From: Candidatus Brevundimonas colombiensis
GTDB taxonomy: Bacteria; Pseudomonadota; Alphaproteobacteria; Caulobacterales; Caulobacteraceae
Reading direction: 5' to 3'
NCBI GenBank assembly: GCA_029202665.1
Contig: CP119326.1
Coordinates: 2,170,001-2,234,000, forward strand
DNA length: 64,000 bases
The notes under the pieces: model-generated
The model's database searches: none
What the model was told of the DNA's origin: nothing
The model's input: the letters and a program-made list of their open reading frames with translations, nothing else
In this document: positions 33,755 to 42,873 of the stretch, one piece after another
How the letters are laid out: each line of letters opens with the position of its first letter
Numbering within the stretch: position 1 is the stretch's first letter
Position numbers and translations under genes: made by a program

Positions 33755-34999
33755 ATGTTTCGTTTCCCCCTCGCCGGTCTGATCGCCGTCGGCGCCCTGG
33801 CCCTGTCGTCCTGCGCCGGGACGCCGCCTGCGCCGGCGCCGCAAAGCGTGGCGAGCGCCGCGGTTCAGGCCGCCTTGCCGGATCGGGTGGTCCTGGTCTC
33901 CATCGACGGCTTCCGGCCGGACTATCTGGGCAAGGGGCAGACGCCGGTGCTGGACGGACTGGCGGCCGGGGGCGCGTTCGGACCGATGCGGCCGTCGTTC
34001 CCCAGCGTGACCTTCCCCAACCACTATACGCTGGTGACGGGGCTGCATCCCGACCATCACGGGGTGGTGGCCAACCGCTTCACCGACGCGCGGCTGGGCG
34101 TCTTCACCATGGCCAGCAAGGAAAGCGGCTTCTGGGATCAGGGCGAGCCGATCTGGGTCACGGCCGAAAAGGCGGGCCTACGCACCGGGACCATGTTCTG
34201 GCCGGGATCCGAGGTCGAAATCCACGGCGTGCGCCCCAGCCATTGGGCGCCCTTCGATCAGGGGATGCCGGGCGATGCGCGGGTGGACCGGGTGCTGTCG
34301 TGGCTGGACCTTCCGGCGGACCAGCGGCCTAAACTGGAGACCCTGTATTTCGACATCGTCGACACCGCCGGCCATCGCAACGGGCCGGATGCGCCGGAGA
34401 CGCGCGCGGCCGTCGCCTCGGTCGATGCGTCGATCGGGCGGTTGATCGAGGGGCTGAAGGCCAGGGGGCTGTACGACCGGACGATGCTGGTGGTGGTGTC
34501 CGATCACGGCATGGCGGCGACCTCGCCGGACCGGGTGATCTGGATCGACGACATCATCGACCCGGCGGCGTTGAACATCGGCTATGGCGGGGCGGTGCTG
34601 ACCGCCGACCCGGCGCCCGGCCGCGAGGCGGAGGTGCAGCAGAAGCTGGTCGGCCGACACCCGCACATGGAATGCTGGAACAAGGCCGACGTGCCCGCGC
34701 GCCTGGTCTATGGCTCCAACCCGCGCGTGGGCCGGATCGTCTGCCTGGTCGAGACCGGCTGGCTGACGGCGACGCGCGACCGGCCCGTGACCCGCGCGGG
34801 CGGGGCGCACGGCTATGACAACCAGGTGCCCGAGATGGCGGCGATCTTCATCGCCCACGGGCCGGGCGTGATTGCCGGACGGCGGCTGAGCGACCTGGAC
34901 AGCGTGGACGTGCAGCCCTTCCTGGCGCGGATGCTGGGCATTTCGGCGCCGGCGGGCGACGGTCGGGCCGAAGACACCCTGGCCGTCACCCGGCCCTGA
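33755..34999 (+). CDS. Lipoprotein phosphodiesterase/nucleotide pyrophosphatase (NPP family)
   Basis: A 414-residue enzyme of the alkaline phosphatase superfamily, NPP branch, hydrolysing phosphodiester or pyrophosphate bonds. A lipobox LSSC lies near residue 19, so it is exported and lipid-anchored. Metal-site and catalytic motifs are SIDGFRPDYL (Asp51), FPSVTFPNHYTLVTG with nucleophile Thr86, the FDIVDTAGHRNGPD acidic-His cluster, VVSDHGM and the late GAHGYDN. Start ATG 33755 gives the signal peptide; the frame is open far upstream. It is divergent from the ABC exporter and 67 bases before the TPR gene. Confidence 0.9.
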   Translation: MFRFPLAGLIAVGALALSSCAGTPPAPAPQSVASAAVQAALPDRVVLVSIDGFRPDYLGKGQTPVLDGLAAGGAFGPMRPSFPSVTFPNHYTLVTGLHPDHHGVVANRFTDARLGVFTMASKESGFWDQGEPIWVTAEKAGLRTGTMFWPGSEVEIHGVRPSHWAPFDQGMPGDARVDRVLSWLDLPADQRPKLETLYFDIVDTAGHRNGPDAPETRAAVASVDASIGRLIEGLKARGLYDRTMLVVVSDHGMAATSPDRVIWIDDIIDPAALNIGYGGAVLTADPAPGREAEVQQKLVGRHPHMECWNKADVPARLVYGSNPRVGRIVCLVETGWLTATRDRPVTRAGGAHGYDNQVPEMAAIFIAHGPGVIAGRRLSDLDSVDVQPFLARMLGISAPAGDGRAEDTLAVTRP

Positions 35000-35042
35000 T
35001 CGGCGGCGGATTGGCGCGCCGGGGATTTCAGCGCACAATAGT

Positions 35043-35061
35043 CCCCGCACACGCGGGGAGG
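35043..35061 (+). promoter_or_regulatory. Hairpin covering the ribosome site of the TPR gene
   Basis: TCCCCGC/GCGGGGA (35042-35048 with 35053-35059, ACAC loop) is a perfect 7-bp stem. Its right arm is part of the GGGGAGG ribosome site, 5 bases before ATG 35067, so folding would block initiation. Confidence 0.5.
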
Positions 35062-35066
35062 CGGCA

Positions 35067-36788
35067 ATGCGCAAGGGTCTGTGGGTCGCGACGGTTTCTG
35101 TCGCCTGTCTGATCGCGCCGGTCGCCGTCGCCGATGCGACCGCCACGGCGGCGACCCTGGCCCTGATCGCCAATCCCCAGGTCTGCGGCCGGGTCGGGGC
35201 GGTGGGCGACGTGCAGCCGACGGCCGATATGGTCATGGTTCCCGGCTTCGGCAGCGACGGTTTTCCGGTGGACGCCAGGACGGCCGAGGCCCAGGCCTGG
35301 TTCGACTATGGCGTGCGGCTGCGCTGGGCGTTCGAACATTCCGAATCGGTGCGCGCGTTCCGAAAGGCGCGACAGTTGGACCCGTCGTGCGGCATGTGCG
35401 CCTGGGGCGAGGCCTGGGCCATCGGGCCGAACCTGAACGGGGGAGGCGGCGATCCTGAATCCCTGGCCACCGGCCTGAGGGTCGCGCGCGAGGCGCGTCA
35501 ACTGGCCCGCGACGCGACGCCGGTGCAGCGCCAGATGATCGACGCCCTGATCCAGCGCTATTCCGGCAAGGAAGACACCCGCGCCCTGCGGTTCGCGCGC
35601 GCCATGGACCGGATCGCCAAACGCCATCCCGACGACGTCTCCATCGCCAGCATCGCCGCCGACGCCTGGATGCTTCAGCCCGAGGGCGAGTGGTGGGACA
35701 AGACCGGCAAGGCGACCGATCCGGCCGTGACGCGCGCCATGAGGATTTTGGAACACGCCCTGACGGTCAAGCCGAACGATCCCGGCGCCATCCACCTGTA
35801 TATCCACCTGACCGAATGGTCGGACGATCCGCAGCGCGCCCTGGCCTATGGCGAGCGGCTGGCCCTGCTGGCGCCGGGGGCCAGCCATCTGGTGCATATG
35901 CCGTCGCACACCTTCTATCGCGTCGGGCGCTACAGGGACGCGATGATGTCCAACGTCCAGGCCGTGGCGCTGGACAAGAACTACGACCGGCTGGTGGGGC
36001 CGCCGGGCGGTATTGGCGGCATGCGGCTGCACGCCCACAACATCCATTTCGGCATGGGCGGCGCCCTGATGGCGGGCGGGGCCGAGAAGGGGCTGGAGCT
36101 GGCCGACTGGTATATGTCGACCTATCCGAAGCTGCTGGCCGCGCCCGAAGCGGGCGAGGACGACTATTGGGCCTATCGCCAGATCATGGCGGCCGACGCC
36201 TATGCCCTGTACGGCCGGTTCGGCACGGCAGCCCAGGTCGCCGCCTTGTCTGAGCCGGACGCGGGACGGCCGCTGATGCGGGTGGGCTGGCGCTATGCGC
36301 GCGGCGAGGCGGCGGCGAGACGCGGCGACGCGCGGGCGGTGCGGGCCGAGGCGGCGGGCATCGCCGCCCTGCTGGCCGACAAGGCGTTCAAGGGACCGAT
36401 GACGGAGCGCCAGACCGGCTTCGCCGAACTGTTCCAGAAGGTGCTGGAGGGGCGGGCGGCCATGATCGAGGCCGACTATCCCGCCGCCATCGCCGCCTAT
36501 GGCCGGGCCGCTGAAATCCAGGCGATGAACCCCGAGGGCGGCGACCCGCCGATGATCTGGTATCCCACCCGCCGCAGCCTGGCGGCCGCCCTCCTGGCGT
36601 CAGGCGATGCAGCCGGGGCCAAGGCCAAGATCGGCGAACTGCTGAAGGACTGGCCCAACGACCCCTACAGCTATTACGTCCTGTATCGGGCCGAACAGGC
36701 GAGGGGCGACGAGGCGGCGGCGAACGATGCCCTGCGTCATGCGGGCGTGGAATGGATCGGCGGCCAGATGAGCCTGGCTGAGGCCTAG
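35067..36788 (+). CDS. Secreted tetratricopeptide-repeat protein
   Basis: A 573-residue protein with a signal peptide (MRKGLWVATVSVACLIAPVAVA) and helical-repeat sequence throughout. Conserved features seen are CAWGEAWAIGPNLN (near residue 110), the HMPSHTFYRVGRYRDA block (near 285), and LHAHNIHFGMGGALM (near 325). The HMPSHTF block recurs in a widely distributed family of exported TPR proteins of unknown function. It may form a metal site because of its two His. Its TAG stop lies in the terminal CTAG of repeat copy 2. Confidence 0.75.
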   Translation: MRKGLWVATVSVACLIAPVAVADATATAATLALIANPQVCGRVGAVGDVQPTADMVMVPGFGSDGFPVDARTAEAQAWFDYGVRLRWAFEHSESVRAFRKARQLDPSCGMCAWGEAWAIGPNLNGGGGDPESLATGLRVAREARQLARDATPVQRQMIDALIQRYSGKEDTRALRFARAMDRIAKRHPDDVSIASIAADAWMLQPEGEWWDKTGKATDPAVTRAMRILEHALTVKPNDPGAIHLYIHLTEWSDDPQRALAYGERLALLAPGASHLVHMPSHTFYRVGRYRDAMMSNVQAVALDKNYDRLVGPPGGIGGMRLHAHNIHFGMGGALMAGGAEKGLELADWYMSTYPKLLAAPEAGEDDYWAYRQIMAADAYALYGRFGTAAQVAALSEPDAGRPLMRVGWRYARGEAAARRGDARAVRAEAAGIAALLADKAFKGPMTERQTGFAELFQKVLEGRAAMIEADYPAAIAAYGRAAEIQAMNPEGGDPPMIWYPTRRSLAAALLASGDAAGAKAKIGELLKDWPNDPYSYYVLYRAEQARGDEAAANDALRHAGVEWIGGQMSLAEA

Positions 36789-36880
36789 GTTCAATCGACA
36801 CGCCTTAGCCGTCATTCCGGGTTCTTCGCTCCGCTCAGCCCCGGAATGACGCGCCGGGATGGCGGTCCGTTGAAACCTAG
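36785..36880. repeat. Palindromic intergenic element, copy 2 (96 bases)
   Basis: Ends CTAGGTTCAATCGACA (36785-36800) and, inverted, at 36866-36880. The core is CGTCATTCCGGG / CCCCGGAATGACG (36810-36821 with 36839-36851) around a GTTCTTCGCTCCGCTCAG arm, which is the inverse of an arm in copy 1. The element fills the gap between two convergent genes, and both ends' CTAG contain the TAG stops of the flanking genes. Confidence 0.85.
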
Positions 36881-37434
36881 CGCCGCAGGGCGAACACGGA
36901 AGCCACGTCGCAGCGCCAGGACTTCAGCCGAAGGGTTATGGCGAAGGCCTCGATCTGCGACAGCACGCCCAGCCCGAAGGTCAGCCACAGCAGCCAGCCC
37001 GCCTGGCCAGACACGAACAGCTGGACGAACAGCGCCCACAGGCACAGGCAGAACAGTTTTGACAGCCAGTGGTGCGGCGAGGCCTCGCGCCGGAAGCGGG
37101 CGAAGCTGACGGCGTGGTTGACGATCTCCAGGACCGTCAGGGCCAGAACCAAAGGCCCCACCACCCCGGCCAGGGCGGGATGCATAATCCACAGGGCCAA
37201 GGTCGCGCCCAGCCAGAAGATCACGTCCGCCCGACCGTCCCAGCGTCGAAGCGTCGGGGTGACCACCTTCAGCCGCCGGGCGATGACGCCATCGAAGATG
37301 TCGGACAGCACGGCCAGGGACAACAGGACGGCCGCAGCCCCGCCCGCCCTGGGTGCGATCAGCGCCAGGCCCACCAGCGCAGGCGCGCACAGCAGCCGGA
37401 AGATGACGAGAGCCCAGGGCAGGCGGTTCAGCAT
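36877..37434 (-). CDS. CDP-alcohol phosphatidyltransferase-like membrane protein
   Basis: A 185-residue protein with about five membrane helices. The CDP-alcohol phosphotransferase motif is visible as Asp45-x2-Asp48-Gly49-x2-Ala52-Arg53-x8-Leu62-x3-Asp66-x3-Asp70. The usual Gly at position 62 is a Leu. Family enzymes transfer a phospho-alcohol group to make phospholipids such as phosphatidylglycerophosphate. Substrate unknown; the motif change leaves activity uncertain. Its TAG stop lies in the repeat end. The gene lies 7 bases downstream of the DsbA-like gene on the same strand, likely in one operon. Confidence 0.8.
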   Translation of the reverse strand: MLNRLPWALVIFRLLCAPALVGLALIAPRAGGAAAVLLSLAVLSDIFDGVIARRLKVVTPTLRRWDGRADVIFWLGATLALWIMHPALAGVVGPLVLALTVLEIVNHAVSFARFRREASPHHWLSKLFCLCLWALFVQLFVSGQAGWLLWLTFGLGVLSQIEAFAITLRLKSWRCDVASVFALRR

Positions 37435-37441
37435 GGCGGGG

Positions 37442-38233
37442 CTATTTCTTGGCGGCCTCGATCATCTTGCCGATCTCGGCGGGGTCGATGCTGGCGGCGG
37501 CCTTGCCGTTGACGAAGAAGGTGGGCGTGCCCTGCAGGCGCAGGGCGGCGGCGATGGTGTGGATGTCGGCGATGTGGCGCGTGGTCTCGGGCGAGGCCAG
37601 CGTCGCCTTGGCGCGGGTCATGTCCACCCCATGGGCGGCCAGGATGGCGTCGATGGATTGAAGGGTCAGGGCGCGTTCGTTCATCAGCGCGTCGTAGACC
37701 TCAAGATATTTGCCCTGCTGGTGCGCGGCCAAGGCGGCGCGGGCGGCGTATTGCGAGGTGATGTCGTCGCCCCGGTCCAGGATCGGCCAGTCCTTGAAGA
37801 CGAAGCGGACCTCCGGGTGGGCGGCCATCAGGGCGCGGTAGTCGTGGGCCACGGCCTTGCAGCCGGGGCAGCGGAAATCGAAGAACTCGATCACCGTCAC
37901 CTTGGCGTTCGCCGGCCCGAAGGCGGGGTCGCGGCTGTCGGGGGCCAGAAGCCCGGCGTTGGCGGCGGCGGCGGCGTTGGTTTCGTCCACGCGGGCCTGG
38001 CCTTCCTTGGCCTGAAGCGCCTGACTGGCCTCCTGCAACACCTCGGGGTGTTCCAGCAGATAGGCGCGGACGTTGGACCCGCCGGTGAAATAGGGGGCGG
38101 CGGACAGACCCAGGGCGATGACGGCGACACCCAGGGCGATATAGCCGGCGCGCGCGCCGCTCAGGACGCCCGTCGTCTTCGGCTCGGAAACGGTCTTGGA
38201 CTCGGGGGCAGGCGCGGGGGCGTCGTCGGTCAT
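37442..38233 (-). CDS. Membrane-anchored DsbA-family thiol oxidoreductase
   Basis: A 263-residue protein with a cytoplasmic N-terminus, one membrane helix (about 28-48), and a periplasmic DsbA-like thioredoxin domain. The active site is FFDFRCPGCK (Cys122 and Cys125) and the cis-Pro loop is GTPTFFVNG. It resembles the ScsC/BdbD-type disulphide oxidoreductases. It likely forms or isomerises disulphides in envelope proteins, including the Cys-paired proteins at the start of the window, though that link is speculative. It lies 22 bases after the M48 protease gene. Confidence 0.9.
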   Translation of the reverse strand: MTDDAPAPAPESKTVSEPKTTGVLSGARAGYIALGVAVIALGLSAAPYFTGGSNVRAYLLEHPEVLQEASQALQAKEGQARVDETNAAAAANAGLLAPDSRDPAFGPANAKVTVIEFFDFRCPGCKAVAHDYRALMAAHPEVRFVFKDWPILDRGDDITSQYAARAALAAHQQGKYLEVYDALMNERALTLQSIDAILAAHGVDMTRAKATLASPETTRHIADIHTIAAALRLQGTPTFFVNGKAAASIDPAEIGKMIEAAKK

Positions 38234-38255
38234 GAAGGCTCGCAGTCGGGGAAAG

Positions 38256-39656
38256 TCAGTTCAGGGTCGTGGGACGACGCGCGGCGTCGCGTCGGTCGAG
38301 ATCGCGCAGATCGTCGGGCGTGGCGCCGGAAGCCAGGACGATATCGACCGCCCGGCGCCATTCGATGGAGCCGGGGTCCAGCATTGACCGGGCGCGCAGG
38401 GCGAACTGGGTCGCCTGTTTCTCGTCGCCGCCCGCGAAATAATATTCGGCCGAGGCCAGGCGGGCCTCGCCCTCCTTGCCCTGAGAGGCGTAGGCCTGGG
38501 CCAGCAGGCGCCAGGCCATGGTGTTGTCCTTTTCGGCGACGACCGCGCGCTTCAACTGGTCGATGGCTTCGTCCAGATTGGCCTTGTCATTGGTCTCGAT
38601 CAGGGCGTGGGCCAGGTTGATGCGCAGCAGAGGGGCCTCTGGCTTCAACCGCACGGCCTCGCGGTGCGAGGCGACAGCCTCGGCCGCGCGGCCTTCCTCG
38701 AACAGGATCTGGCCCTTCAGTTCCTGGAAATAGGGGTTGGCGACGTCGCCGGCGATCAGGGCGTCCACCGCCGTCAGGGCCTTGTCCGTCTGGCCGTCCC
38801 GATACCAGGCGATGGCGCGCGCATAACGGCCGGGCAGGGAGACGTCGGTGGAGGGATAGTCCCGCAGCGTCGCATTGGGCGCGTCCATGAAGGCGTGGAT
38901 CTTGGCCAGGATCAGGGCGTGCTGGGCCACCCGCTCGGGACTGTCGCGATGATCATAGTGCGGCTGTTCCTGCACATAGCGGCGCAGGGTCTCGATACGC
39001 TGGGACGACAGGGGGTGGCTGCGGAAATAGGGGTAGCGCCGGGCGTCGGAGAAGACCTCCTGTGAGCGGAAGTTGTCGAAGAAGGACACCAGTCCCGCGC
39101 CGGATTCGCCGGCCGCTTCCAGCCCGCGCGCGCCGGTCAGGTCGGCCTCGCCCTCCTGACCCTGCATGTAGCGCAAGGCGCCCAGGGCGCCGAAATACTG
39201 GCTGGACCCCAGCAGGGCCACGCCGGCGTCGGGCGCGCCCGCCGCAATGGCCAGCGCCCCCAGGGCCATGGTCATGAACATCGGCTGCTTGCCGGCGTTC
39301 TGCACGCCGTCGCGCAGGGTGTGGCGGTTCTTGATGTGGCCCGCCTCGTGCGCCATCACGCCCAGCAGCTCGTTGGGCGTCTTGGTGCGCAGGATCAGAC
39401 CGGTGTTGACGCCCATGATCCGCCCGCGCGTGGCGAAGGCGTTCAGGTCGTCGTCATTGACCAGGATGACCTGGATATCGGACGGATTCAGTCCCATGGC
39501 CGTAAAGACCGGGTCGGCCCATTCCCGCACGATGCCCTCGACCTCGGTGTCGCGGATCAGGCTCTGCGCGGCGGCCTGGCCGGCGACGGAAAGGGCCATC
39601 AAGGCCGTCGCCGTCGCCGCCAGAAGACGGGATGCAGATCGGGGAAGCCACCTCAT
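38256..39656 (-). CDS. Periplasmic M48-family metalloprotease with TPR domain (BepA-like)
   Basis: A 466-residue protein with a signal peptide ending near AGQAAA-Q (residue 31). The zinc site is HEAGH (His103, Glu104, His107), with Glu171 in GQEGEADLTGAR as third ligand. From about residue 290, TPR helices dominate. BepA/YfgC-type proteases check outer-membrane protein assembly. GGAG precedes ATG 39656. The gene is followed after 22 bases by the DsbA-like gene. Confidence 0.92.
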   Translation of the reverse strand: MRWLPRSASRLLAATATALMALSVAGQAAAQSLIRDTEVEGIVREWADPVFTAMGLNPSDIQVILVNDDDLNAFATRGRIMGVNTGLILRTKTPNELLGVMAHEAGHIKNRHTLRDGVQNAGKQPMFMTMALGALAIAAGAPDAGVALLGSSQYFGALGALRYMQGQEGEADLTGARGLEAAGESGAGLVSFFDNFRSQEVFSDARRYPYFRSHPLSSQRIETLRRYVQEQPHYDHRDSPERVAQHALILAKIHAFMDAPNATLRDYPSTDVSLPGRYARAIAWYRDGQTDKALTAVDALIAGDVANPYFQELKGQILFEEGRAAEAVASHREAVRLKPEAPLLRINLAHALIETNDKANLDEAIDQLKRAVVAEKDNTMAWRLLAQAYASQGKEGEARLASAEYYFAGGDEKQATQFALRARSMLDPGSIEWRRAVDIVLASGATPDDLRDLDRRDAARRPTTLN

Positions 39657-39715
39657 GGCTGAACTCCAATAGCGACCGGCCCCCGCCTGCATCCTGACAA
39701 TCTAATCGTGACCGA

Positions 39716-42418
39716 TCAGCGGCGCCACCACCCGCGTTTGGGCTTTTCGGGCGGGGCGACGATCTGGTTGGGATCTTCGGCGATGATGGCCTCGACGTCG
39801 ATCTCCGGCTTGGGCGCGACGAAGGGGTCGGCCAGGACGGCGGGCGACGGTTCGACCGGCGCCGGGGCGGGCGTGGCCGGCTGTTCGACTGGGGCGATCT
39901 CGACCGTTTCCGACACCAGCGCCTCGTGCGGGGTCACGTCCAGTTCGACGGGTTCGCCGTCGACCGTCGCCTCGTTCGGCTCGATGGCCGTGTCGGGGTG
40001 CGGTTCGGTCGCGATCTCGACGCTGGCGCTGGCCGACTTGCGGCGCACGCGGCGGCGCTGAGGTTCGGGGGCGACGACGGGCGCGGCGGCTTCGACGGTC
40101 TCGCTGGCCGGTTCGACCATGACCGCCATCGGCGTCTCGGGCGAGCCGTCGGGCGGCATGCCTTCGTTGGTGGCGCGGTTCTCGACCTTGATCTCGTGCA
40201 GGGCGCCGGCTTCGCCGCCACGACCGCGACCGCGACGACGACGGCGACGCGAACGGCCGCCTTCCTCGTTGGCGGCATCGTCATTGGCCTGATCGGCCGT
40301 GACGGCGAGGTTTTCGACATTGGCGTCGGCGACAGGGCGTTCGGCGCGCTCAGGACGCTCGCCTCGGCCTTCGCCTTGACCGGGGTTCAGCGGGTCGAAC
40401 CACACATAGGGGTCGTCCAGCGACGGCGTGCGGCCGCGCACCCAGGTATAGACGTCGCGCTCTCCATCCTCGCGCATCCGGCGACCGCCGCGACGACCGC
40501 GACGGCGGCGACGGCCGTTCTCGTCTTCCTCATCGTCCGAGGCGTCGTCCGCCACGACGGCGTCCACCGGCTCGTCGTCGCGCCGGCCGCCGCGACGGCG
40601 GCGACGGTTGCGGCCGCGGCCGTTTCCGTCGTGACGTTCCGAACGCTCGCGCGGTTCGTCGTCGTCGGTGTCTTCGCGCTCCAGCGAATCTTCGTCGTCG
40701 TCCTCGTCGTCGGCGACGATCTCCTCGTCCTCGTCGTCCTCTTCGTCTTCATAGGAGGAGGCGTCGAAATCGTCGTCCAGGTCGGGCATCTCGACCTCGG
40801 GCGCGAGGAAGTCCTCGTTGGTCTCGGTGCGCTCGATATTGTGCTCGCCCTGACCCAGGCTGTCGTCGATTTGAACGATGACGTTCAGGCCGCGACGTTC
40901 CAGCAGCGCCTGCAGATAGGCGCGCTTGTGGTTCAGGATATAGAGGCCAACGGCGGTGCAGACCTTCAGCACCACGACGCCCGCGCCGTTCTTGCCGGCC
41001 TCGATGTCGACCGCGCGCAGGGTCATCAGGGCGGCGGATTCGGCCGAGCGGATGCGGCCGGTGCCCTGGCAGTGGGGGCAGGCCTCGGTGGCGCCCTCGA
41101 TCACGCCCAGGCGGCGACGCTGGCGGCTGATCTCCATCAGGCCGAAGGGCGAGATGCGGCCCATCTGGATGCGGGCGCGATCAGAGGACAGAGCTTCCTT
41201 CAGCACACGCTCGACGGCGCGGTTGTTCTTGCCTTCATCCATGTCGATGAAGTCGATGACGACCAGGCCGGCGAGGTCGCGCAGGCGCAGCTGACGGGCG
41301 GCTTCTTCAGCCGCTTCCATATTGGTCTTGAACGCCGTCTGTTCGACGTTGCGTTCCTTGGTGGCGCGGCCCGAGTTCACGTCGATGGCCACAAGGGCCT
41401 CGGTCTGGTTGATGACCAGATAGCCGCCCGACTTCAGCGGCACGACCGGCTGGTGAATCTGGGTCAACAGCTCTTCGATGCCGTTGGCCGCGAACAGGGG
41501 CCGCGAGCCGCGATACAGGTGAACCTTCTTGGCCTGAGCCGGCATCAGCACGCGCATGAAGTCGCGCGCCTCCTTGAAGCCCTCGACCCCCTCGACCTGG
41601 ATGCCGTCGAAATCCTTGTCGAACATGTCGCGCACGGCGCGGCGGACCAGGTTTTCTTCCTCATAGATCACCGAGGGGGCGTGAGAGGCCAGGGTGGTCT
41701 CGCGGATCGTCTCCCACAGGCGCAGCAGATACTGATAGTCGCGCTTGATCTCGGCCTTGGTGCGCTTGGCGCCTGCGGTGCGGATGATCAGACCCATGCC
41801 CTTTGGCACGTCCAGGGCGGCGACGGCGCTCTTCAGGCGACGACGGTCCGAGGTGTTGGTGATCTTGCGGCTGATGCCGCCGCCCTTGCCGGTGTTGGGC
41901 ATCAGCACGCAGTAGCGGCCGGCCAGCGACAGCCAGGTGGTCAGGGCCGCGCCCTTGGCGCCGCGTTCGTCCTTGACGACCTGGACCAGCAGGATCTGGC
42001 GACGCTTGATGACGTCCTGGATCTTGTAGCGACGCATCAGGCGGCGCTTCAGGCGTTCCTCGTCGGCCAGGGCGGCGTCGGGATCGACGTCGTCGCTGGT
42101 CGATTCGCGATCCAGATCGTCCTCGTCCTCGTCATCCTGCGCCTCGGCCATGATGGCTTCGCGGTCGGCGACCGGAATCTGGTAATAGTCCGGGTGGATT
42201 TCGTTGAACGCCAGGAAGCCGTGGCGATTGCCGCCGTATTCGACGAAGGCGGCCTGCAGGCTGGGCTCTACGCGGGTGACCTTGGCGAGGTAGATGTTGC
42301 CGCGAAGCTGGCGCTTCGCACGGGATTCGAAATCGAATTCCTCAATCTGGCGCCCGTCCACGATGGCGACCCGGGTTTCCTCCGGGTGGGCCGCGTCGAT
42401 CAGCATTGTCTTTGACAT
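39716..42418 (-). CDS. rne: Ribonuclease E
   Basis: RNase E (900 residues) starts mRNA decay and processes rRNA and tRNA precursors, and scaffolds the degradosome. An N-terminal S1 domain is interrupted by an acidic insertion rich in Asp/Glu (about residues 85-115), as in other alphaproteobacteria. The catalytic core shows VAIDVNSGRATKERNVEQTAF and VVIDFIDM, which supply the two metal-binding aspartates. The Zn-link is CPHCQGTG. The second half is a long disordered acidic and Arg-rich region, ending KPKRGWWRR; in Caulobacter a GWW C-terminus binds PNPase. ATG 42418 gives MSKTMLIDAAHPEE, the usual start. Confidence 0.97.
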   Translation of the reverse strand: MSKTMLIDAAHPEETRVAIVDGRQIEEFDFESRAKRQLRGNIYLAKVTRVEPSLQAAFVEYGGNRHGFLAFNEIHPDYYQIPVADREAIMAEAQDDEDEDDLDRESTSDDVDPDAALADEERLKRRLMRRYKIQDVIKRRQILLVQVVKDERGAKGAALTTWLSLAGRYCVLMPNTGKGGGISRKITNTSDRRRLKSAVAALDVPKGMGLIIRTAGAKRTKAEIKRDYQYLLRLWETIRETTLASHAPSVIYEEENLVRRAVRDMFDKDFDGIQVEGVEGFKEARDFMRVLMPAQAKKVHLYRGSRPLFAANGIEELLTQIHQPVVPLKSGGYLVINQTEALVAIDVNSGRATKERNVEQTAFKTNMEAAEEAARQLRLRDLAGLVVIDFIDMDEGKNNRAVERVLKEALSSDRARIQMGRISPFGLMEISRQRRRLGVIEGATEACPHCQGTGRIRSAESAALMTLRAVDIEAGKNGAGVVVLKVCTAVGLYILNHKRAYLQALLERRGLNVIVQIDDSLGQGEHNIERTETNEDFLAPEVEMPDLDDDFDASSYEDEEDDEDEEIVADDEDDDEDSLEREDTDDDEPRERSERHDGNGRGRNRRRRRGGRRDDEPVDAVVADDASDDEEDENGRRRRRGRRGGRRMREDGERDVYTWVRGRTPSLDDPYVWFDPLNPGQGEGRGERPERAERPVADANVENLAVTADQANDDAANEEGGRSRRRRRRGRGRGGEAGALHEIKVENRATNEGMPPDGSPETPMAVMVEPASETVEAAAPVVAPEPQRRRVRRKSASASVEIATEPHPDTAIEPNEATVDGEPVELDVTPHEALVSETVEIAPVEQPATPAPAPVEPSPAVLADPFVAPKPEIDVEAIIAEDPNQIVAPPEKPKRGWWRR

Positions 42419-42873
42419 GGAATATCTCTCTCTGGCGCGCGCTGGCCGACCGGCCCGGAACACCGGGTCGGATCATGGCGGCTCGCCGAATGAAGCTAGG
42501 GGCCGGCGCGCGCGACATCCCCTCGCCGAAAACGGCGAAGCGGGCTTGTTCAAGCCGTTGGGGTGCGCAGGCGTTAAGGCCCATGGAGGTCGTCGGTCCT
42601 GAACCGGGCGCGCCAATCCCTTGGGAAGGCCGCGTCCCTGGTCCGCTCTTCGAATCCTCGGCGATGCCGGGAGATTCTAGGATTGGTGAAAGTCAGCGCC
42701 GCGAGGAGGGCGCGCCAGGCTTCGCAGGGGGCGAAATCGGCGCGATCGGTTCGCGAGCGGTCACAGCATAGTCACGCAACTCGCGAATTAAAAGGCGTCG
42801 GCCTTAACCCCCTGAATACGAGCATCTGGCATCCTGCGGTCAGAGTAGGCTTTCAGTAGGTTCGTCGGCGCAA
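42419..42873. promoter_or_regulatory. Divergent rne leader and amidase promoter region
   Basis: A 455-base gap without a gene. The half next to rne probably forms its long 5' untranslated region; hairpins TCGCCG/CGGCGA (42523-42528 with 42533-42538) and GGCTT/AAGCC (42543-42547 with 42552-42556) would form in it. RNase E autoregulates through its leader in E. coli; the same here is inference. GANTC sites occur near 42651 and 42667. A clear promoter was not identified. Confidence 0.4.

Noticed and set aside
39926..42415. About 830-codon open frame antisense to rne
   Set aside because: Shadow of the rne codon pattern; the product has no recognisable domain or start context.
42770..42820. CtrA site before the amidase gene
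   Set aside because: Two TTAA words occur but 12 bases apart instead of 7.
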